64,000 nucleotides of DNA from Paenibacillus sp. 1781tsa1 (GTDB lineage Bacteria > Bacillota > Bacilli > Paenibacillales > Paenibacillaceae): assembly GCF_024159265.1 (NCBI RefSeq), contig NZ_JAMYWY010000001.1, positions 124,001 to 188,000 on the forward strand, in the 5' to 3' direction. The translations under genes and the position numbers were made by a program. How positions within the stretch are numbered: position 1 is the first letter of the stretch; each line of letters starts with the position of its first letter. The notes under the pieces were generated by a model. The model searched no databases, was not told the DNA's origin, and worked only from the letters and a program-made list of their open reading frames with translations. Shown here one piece after another: positions 60,649-64,000 of the stretch.

Positions 60649-60961
60649 ACATTATGTGACAGCAATAATGATTATAGCTCATGAAATATTTAATTGCAAG
60701 CAATTCGTGATGTGTATTGGTTTGGATTAACCTAAAAATGATCATGATGAAGAAGAGTGGATAAAGAGTGCATTTAAGTAAATGCTATTAGAGGTTTTGG
60801 ACATGCCGGATGAAATGTATTCTGAGCGATATGTAGACGGGATTCATTTGTTTCTTCTATATATGGTATGCGTGAGCTAGTCCTTGATCATGGAAGTCTA
60901 GGATTGTGAAAATAGGCGCGTACAAACGCTGAATGTGTGTCGAAATAACACGTTGAAACAC

Positions 60962-60990
60962 TTGCATGTCACGTCAGTTTTAGGTAGAAT
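60962..60990 (+). promoter_or_regulatory. Promoter of cggR-gap
   Basis: TTGCAT and TAGAAT are separated by 17 bases; transcription would start at about 60997, the beginning of the CggR operator. Confidence 0.8.
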
Positions 60991-60995
60991 AGACG

Positions 60996-61031
60996 TGGGA
61001 CTTAAAAAGTTAACCCGGGACGTTTTAGGGC
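60996..61031 (+). promoter_or_regulatory. CggR operator
   Basis: Two half-sites, TGGGAC-N6-AGTT and CGGGAC-N6-GGGC, are four bases apart. This is the spacing of the Bacillus subtilis CggR operator (CGGGAC-N6-TGTC-N4-CGGGAC-N6-TGTC). It lies immediately downstream of the -10, so CggR would block elongation until fructose-1,6-bisphosphate accumulates. Confidence 0.8.
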
Positions 61032-61074
61032 CACGAAAGAGAGCTTGGAACGAGAACTTGCGGGAGTGGAAAGC

Positions 61075-62100
61075 ATGCGAACGATTTTAGAAGTACAAAA
61101 GCAGCTTCTGCCTGATCTCATGGATGTCTTGAAAAAGAGGTATACGATTCTGCAGCAGATCATGTTATCGGATGTGATCGGACGGAGAACGTTAGCTAAT
61201 TCCATGCAGATGACCGAGCGGGTTCTGAGGGCTGAGACCGATCTGTTAAAGGCTCAGGGACTTATTGAAATTGACAGTGCAGGAATGAAGATCAGCGAGG
61301 CAGGGTATGATTTGCTGCAGCAGTTAGAGCCCGTAGCCAAAGAGTTGTTCGGATTATCCGAGCTGGAAGAGCGCATCAAGCAAGCCTACGGTCTGCAAAA
61401 GGTAGTTGTGGTTCCTGGCGATTCGGACGTATCTCCATTTGCCAAAAGGGAACTGGGCAGAGCCGGAGCGAAGGCTCTCGGCAATATCATGAGTGACAAC
61501 GACGTTGTCGCCGTTACTGGCGGATCAACAACGGCCGAAGTCGCAGAGCAACTGACTCCGCCAACATCGCTCAAAGGTGTCTGGTTCGTACCGGCACGCG
61601 GTGGACTTGGAGAAAGCCTTGAAATTCAGGCAAATACGATTGCATCTACGATGGCAAAACGGGTAGGAGCGCAATATAAACTCCTGCATGTACCGGATTT
61701 GCTTAGTGATCATGCCTATGAATCATTAATCCAGGACCCCAGTGTTCAGGAGATTCTGCAGCTGATTCGAAAATCGCGGATTGTTATTCATGGAATTGGT
61801 GATGCCGTGGAGATGGCGACACGACGTAAACTTGCTACAGAGATCATAGATGAACTTCAGGAGCAGGGAGCCGTATCTGAATCTTTCGGTTATTACTTTA
61901 ACGATCAGGGTAAGGTGGTACATACCATGCTTACACTGGGGATGCGACTTCAGGATATTGAACGAACCGATGTAGTGATTGGAATCGCAGGTGGCAAAAG
62001 CAAAGCTGCTGCTATACATTCCGTGTTGCGATTTGGTCAGGAAGATATTCTGATTATTGATGAGGCTGCTGCCGAAGTCATCGTTGCTGAAATGGAATAA
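61075..62100 (+). CDS. cggR: Central glycolytic genes regulator
   Basis: A SorC/DeoR-type repressor of the gapA operon, relieved by fructose-1,6-bisphosphate. An N-terminal HTH (IGRRTLANSMQMTERVLRAETDLLKAQGLIEID) is followed by a sugar-phosphate-binding domain with DSDVSPFAKRELGRAGAKAL, AVTGGSTTAEVAEQL and FVPARGGLGESLEIQANTI. I start it at ATG 61075: it follows GGGAGTGG and aligns with the Bacillus protein, whose N-terminus leads directly into QKKLLPD-like sequence (here QKQLLPD). A TTG at 61045 is in frame. Product 341 aa. Confidence 0.95.
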   Translation: MRTILEVQKQLLPDLMDVLKKRYTILQQIMLSDVIGRRTLANSMQMTERVLRAETDLLKAQGLIEIDSAGMKISEAGYDLLQQLEPVAKELFGLSELEERIKQAYGLQKVVVVPGDSDVSPFAKRELGRAGAKALGNIMSDNDVVAVTGGSTTAEVAEQLTPPTSLKGVWFVPARGGLGESLEIQANTIASTMAKRVGAQYKLLHVPDLLSDHAYESLIQDPSVQEILQLIRKSRIVIHGIGDAVEMATRRKLATEIIDELQEQGAVSESFGYYFNDQGKVVHTMLTLGMRLQDIERTDVVIGIAGGKSKAAAIHSVLRFGQEDILIIDEAAAEVIVAEME

Positions 62101-62125
62101 GGTTTTACTTCGCTTACTTTGCAAC

Positions 62126-62158
62126 ACAACTATTGTTGTCTTGACGGACTTCACCGTC
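62126..62158 (+). other. Stem-loops between cggR and gap
   Basis: Two small hairpins (ACAAC/GTTGT and GACGG/CCGTC) lie in the 116-base gap. In Bacillus subtilis the cggR-gapA mRNA is cleaved near this junction, leaving a more stable gapA message; these hairpins could protect its 5' end. Confidence 0.4.
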
Positions 62159-62216
62159 TGTCTTGAATATATAAGTTTCATAAAAAAATTAATCAAAACT
62201 TGGGAGGAACTTACTC

Positions 62217-63224
62217 ATGATTAAAGTAGGTATTAACGGTTTTGGACGTATTGGACGCTTGGCATTCCGCCGTATTCAAAATGTAGAGGGCATTGAAGTA
62301 GTAGCAATCAACGACTTGACTGACGCTAAAATGCTGGCTCATTTGCTCAAATATGATACAACTCAAGGTCGCTTCGATGGCGATGTTGAAGTACATGATG
62401 GCTTCTTCAAAGTGAACGGCAAAGAAGTTAAAGTATTGGCTAACCGTAACCCGGAAGAACTTCCTTGGGGCGACCTGGGCGTAGATATCGTTCTGGAATG
62501 TACTGGTTTCTTCACAACTAAAGAAGCAGCTGAGAAACACTTGAAAGGTGGAGCTAAGAAAGTTGTTATCTCCGCACCAGCTACTGGCGACATGAAAACC
62601 ATCGTTTACAACGTAAACCATGAAATCCTCGACGGTACTGAAACTGTAATCTCCGGCGCATCTTGCACAACGAACTGCCTGGCACCTATGGCAAAAACAC
62701 TGCAAGACAAATTCGGAATCGTTCAAGGTTTGATGACTACAATTCACGCTTACACTGGCGACCAAAACACATTGGATGCTCCACACCCTAAAGGTGACTT
62801 CCGTCGTGCTCGCGCAGCAGCTGAAAACATCATCCCTAACACAACGGGTGCTGCTAAAGCAATCGGTCTGGTAATTCCAGAACTGCAAGGCAAATTGGAT
62901 GGTGCAGCTCAACGTGTACCAGTAGCTACTGGTTCCCTGACTGAGCTCGTAACTGTTCTGGGTAAAAAAGTTACTGCTGAAGAAGTTAACGCAGTAATGA
63001 AAGAAGCTTCCGACCCACAAACTTTCGGATACACTGAAGACGAAATCGTATCTTCTGACATCCAAGGTATCACTTTCGGTTCCCTGTTTGATGCAACTCA
63101 AACTAAAGTTCTGACTGTTGGCGACCAACAATTGGTTAAAACTGTAGCTTGGTATGACAATGAAATGTCCTACACTGCACAATTGGTTCGCACTTTGGAG
63201 CACTTTGCAAAAATGATTAAGTAA
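62217..63224 (+). CDS. gap: Glyceraldehyde-3-phosphate dehydrogenase, glycolytic
   Basis: Oxidises glyceraldehyde-3-phosphate to 1,3-bisphosphoglycerate with NAD. The Rossmann start is [15 protein letters not shown], catalytic Cys150 is in [12 protein letters not shown] and His177 in [10 protein letters not shown]. Length 335 aa. GGGAGGAAC precedes the ATG. Codon use is strongly biased, as for a very highly expressed gene. Being downstream of cggR and followed by pgk marks it as the GapA (catabolic) paralogue. Confidence 0.97.
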   Translation: MIKVGINGFGRIGRLAFRRIQNVEGIEVVAINDLTDAKMLAHLLKYDTTQGRFDGDVEVHDGFFKVNGKEVKVLANRNPEELPWGDLGVDIVLECTGFFTTKEAAEKHLKGGAKKVVISAPATGDMKTIVYNVNHEILDGTETVISGASCTTNCLAPMAKTLQDKFGIVQGLMTTIHAYTGDQNTLDAPHPKGDFRRARAAAENIIPNTTGAAKAIGLVIPELQGKLDGAAQRVPVATGSLTELVTVLGKKVTAEEVNAVMKEASDPQTFGYTEDEIVSSDIQGITFGSLFDATQTKVLTVGDQQLVKTVAWYDNEMSYTAQLVRTLEHFAKMIK

Positions 63225-63239
63225 TATCTGCAATAACAT

Positions 63240-63275
63240 AGAGCGGAAACAGATGCTATATTGTTTCCGCTCTTT
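63240..63275 (+). terminator. Stem-loop between gap and pgk
   Basis: AGAGCGGAAACA and TGTTTCCGCTCT form a 12-base-pair stem followed by the weak tail TTATATAT. Termination is probably partial, allowing read-through to pgk. Confidence 0.75.
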
Positions 63276-63375
63276 ATATATCAATATTTTGCAAATTTCT
63301 CAAAAACACCAGGATTGACAAGGGATTTTAGCCCTTGATCGGTCCACCAAATACATGGGTGCGGAGGAAATACAG

Positions 63376-64000
63376 ATGAACAAAAAAAGTGTACGCGATA
63401 TCGAATTGACAGGAAAACGGGCTTTTGTACGTGTAGATTTTAATGTGCCGCTCGAAGATGGTAAAATTACAGATGACAAACGTATTCGTGCAACGCTTCC
63501 TACAATCAACTTCTTGATTGAAAAAGGCGCTAAAGTCATTTTGGCAAGCCACATGGGTCGTCCTAACGGCGAAGTGGTTGAATCCTTGCGTTTGACTCCA
63601 GCAGCGGAGCGTTTGTCTGAATTGTTGGGTAAAACAGTCGTGAAAGCTGACGATTCTGTTGGTGACGCTGTTAAAGCTCAAATCGCTGAACTGAACAACG
63701 GCGACGTACTGTTGCTTGAAAACGTTCGTTTCCACGCAGGCGAAGAGAAAAACGATCCGGAACTGGCAAAACAATTTGCTGAACTGGCTGACGTTTTCGT
63801 TAACGATGCGTTTGGCGCGGCTCACAGAGCACACGCTTCGACTGAAGGAATCGCTCACTTGCTTCCAGCAGTGTCTGGTTTGTTGATGGAAAAAGAACTT
63901 GAAGTGTTGGGTAAAGCAATCTCCAACCCTGAGCGTCCTTTCACAGCAATCATTGGCGGATCCAAAGTTAAAGACAAAATCGATGTAATCGACAACTTGC
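63376..64000 (+). CDS. pgk: Phosphoglycerate kinase, N-terminal part (3' end outside window)
   Basis: Transfers the acyl phosphate of 1,3-bisphosphoglycerate to ADP. About 208 residues are visible from [26 protein letters not shown]. Substrate-binding stretches [49 protein letters not shown] and [12 protein letters not shown] are all typical. The frame stays open to the end of the window. GCGGAGGAAA precedes the ATG. It forms the glycolytic operon cggR-gap-pgk. Confidence 0.97.
   Translation, partial: MNKKSVRDIELTGKRAFVRVDFNVPLEDGKITDDKRIRATLPTINFLIEKGAKVILASHMGRPNGEVVESLRLTPAAERLSELLGKTVVKADDSVGDAVKAQIAELNNGDVLLLENVRFHAGEEKNDPELAKQFAELADVFVNDAFGAAHRAHASTEGIAHLLPAVSGLLMEKELEVLGKAISNPERPFTAIIGGSKVKDKIDVIDNL

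Noticed and set aside
62211..63284. Minus-strand open frame of 357 codons opposite gap
   Set aside because: A codon-bias shadow of a highly expressed gene; Ser/Phe/Cys-rich and without motifs or a Shine-Dalgarno.

Overview
The window is an ordinary, gene-dense stretch of chromosome from a spore-forming Firmicute, most likely Paenibacillus. The evidence is the close similarity of Spo0F, BofA, HprK, CggR and WhiA to Bacillales families, the low-to-moderate GC, the strong Shine-Dalgarno sequences, and the YesN/LplABC-type sugar locus that is common in Paenibacillus. I see no prophage, CRISPR array or intact insertion sequence. There is one MITE-like repeat.

Layout. 1-12 kb: argS (3' end), a leaderless subtilase on the minus strand, then rpoE, pyrG, spo0F, fba, murA, rho, a radical SAM gene and rpmE. 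12-16 kb: SRP RNA, dnaX, ebfC, recR, yaaL and bofA. 16.1-22.3 kb: a ribosomal operon in the non-canonical order 16S-5S-tRNA(Ile)-tRNA(Ala)-23S, followed by eight tRNAs and a terminator. 22.4-28.5 kb: a PucR-type regulator, the multi-sugar ATPase msmX, hprK, lgt, ppaX and an acyltransferase. 28.7-37.9 kb: the complete histidine operon hisZGDBHAF(IE)J and a PRPP synthetase, with a MITE-like repeat between them. 38-47.5 kb: a sugar-uptake and degradation locus (membrane AraC-type regulator, lipoprotein, two permeases, isomerase, lyase-like enzyme) with no ATPase of its own. 47.6-59.7 kb: a small lipoprotein, a TPR protein, trxB, an AI-2E family transporter, glcK, rapZ, yvcK, whiA, a crh-type HPr, a SIMPL protein and a stalk-domain protein. 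59.8-64 kb: clpP (minus), tRNA-Arg (minus), cggR, gap and the 5' part of pgk.

How the genes work together. Carbon control recurs through the window. HprK and its HPr/Crh partner are both present, as are glucokinase, YvcK, CggR with a well-formed operator, gap and pgk. LacI/CcpA-type operator sequences precede both the sugar-locus regulator and its binding protein. MsmX is the likely energiser of the ATPase-less sugar importer. PRPP synthetase next to the his operon makes the substrate of HisG.

Several regulatory sites can be read directly: a consensus sigma-H promoter for spo0F, a CtsR operator over the clpP promoter, a CggR operator at the cggR start, and rRNA processing stems around 16S and 23S. 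From memory of Bacillus subtilis, the blocks argS-rpmE, scr-rrn, hprK-his-yvcD-trxB-crh and clpP-cggR-gap-pgk are each syntenic with that species but joined differently. I found no clearly new biological system. The items most worth a second look are the permuted rRNA operon, the His15-bearing Crh-type HPr, the MITE-like element, the GC-rich block inside hisD, and the radical SAM gene between rho and rpmE.
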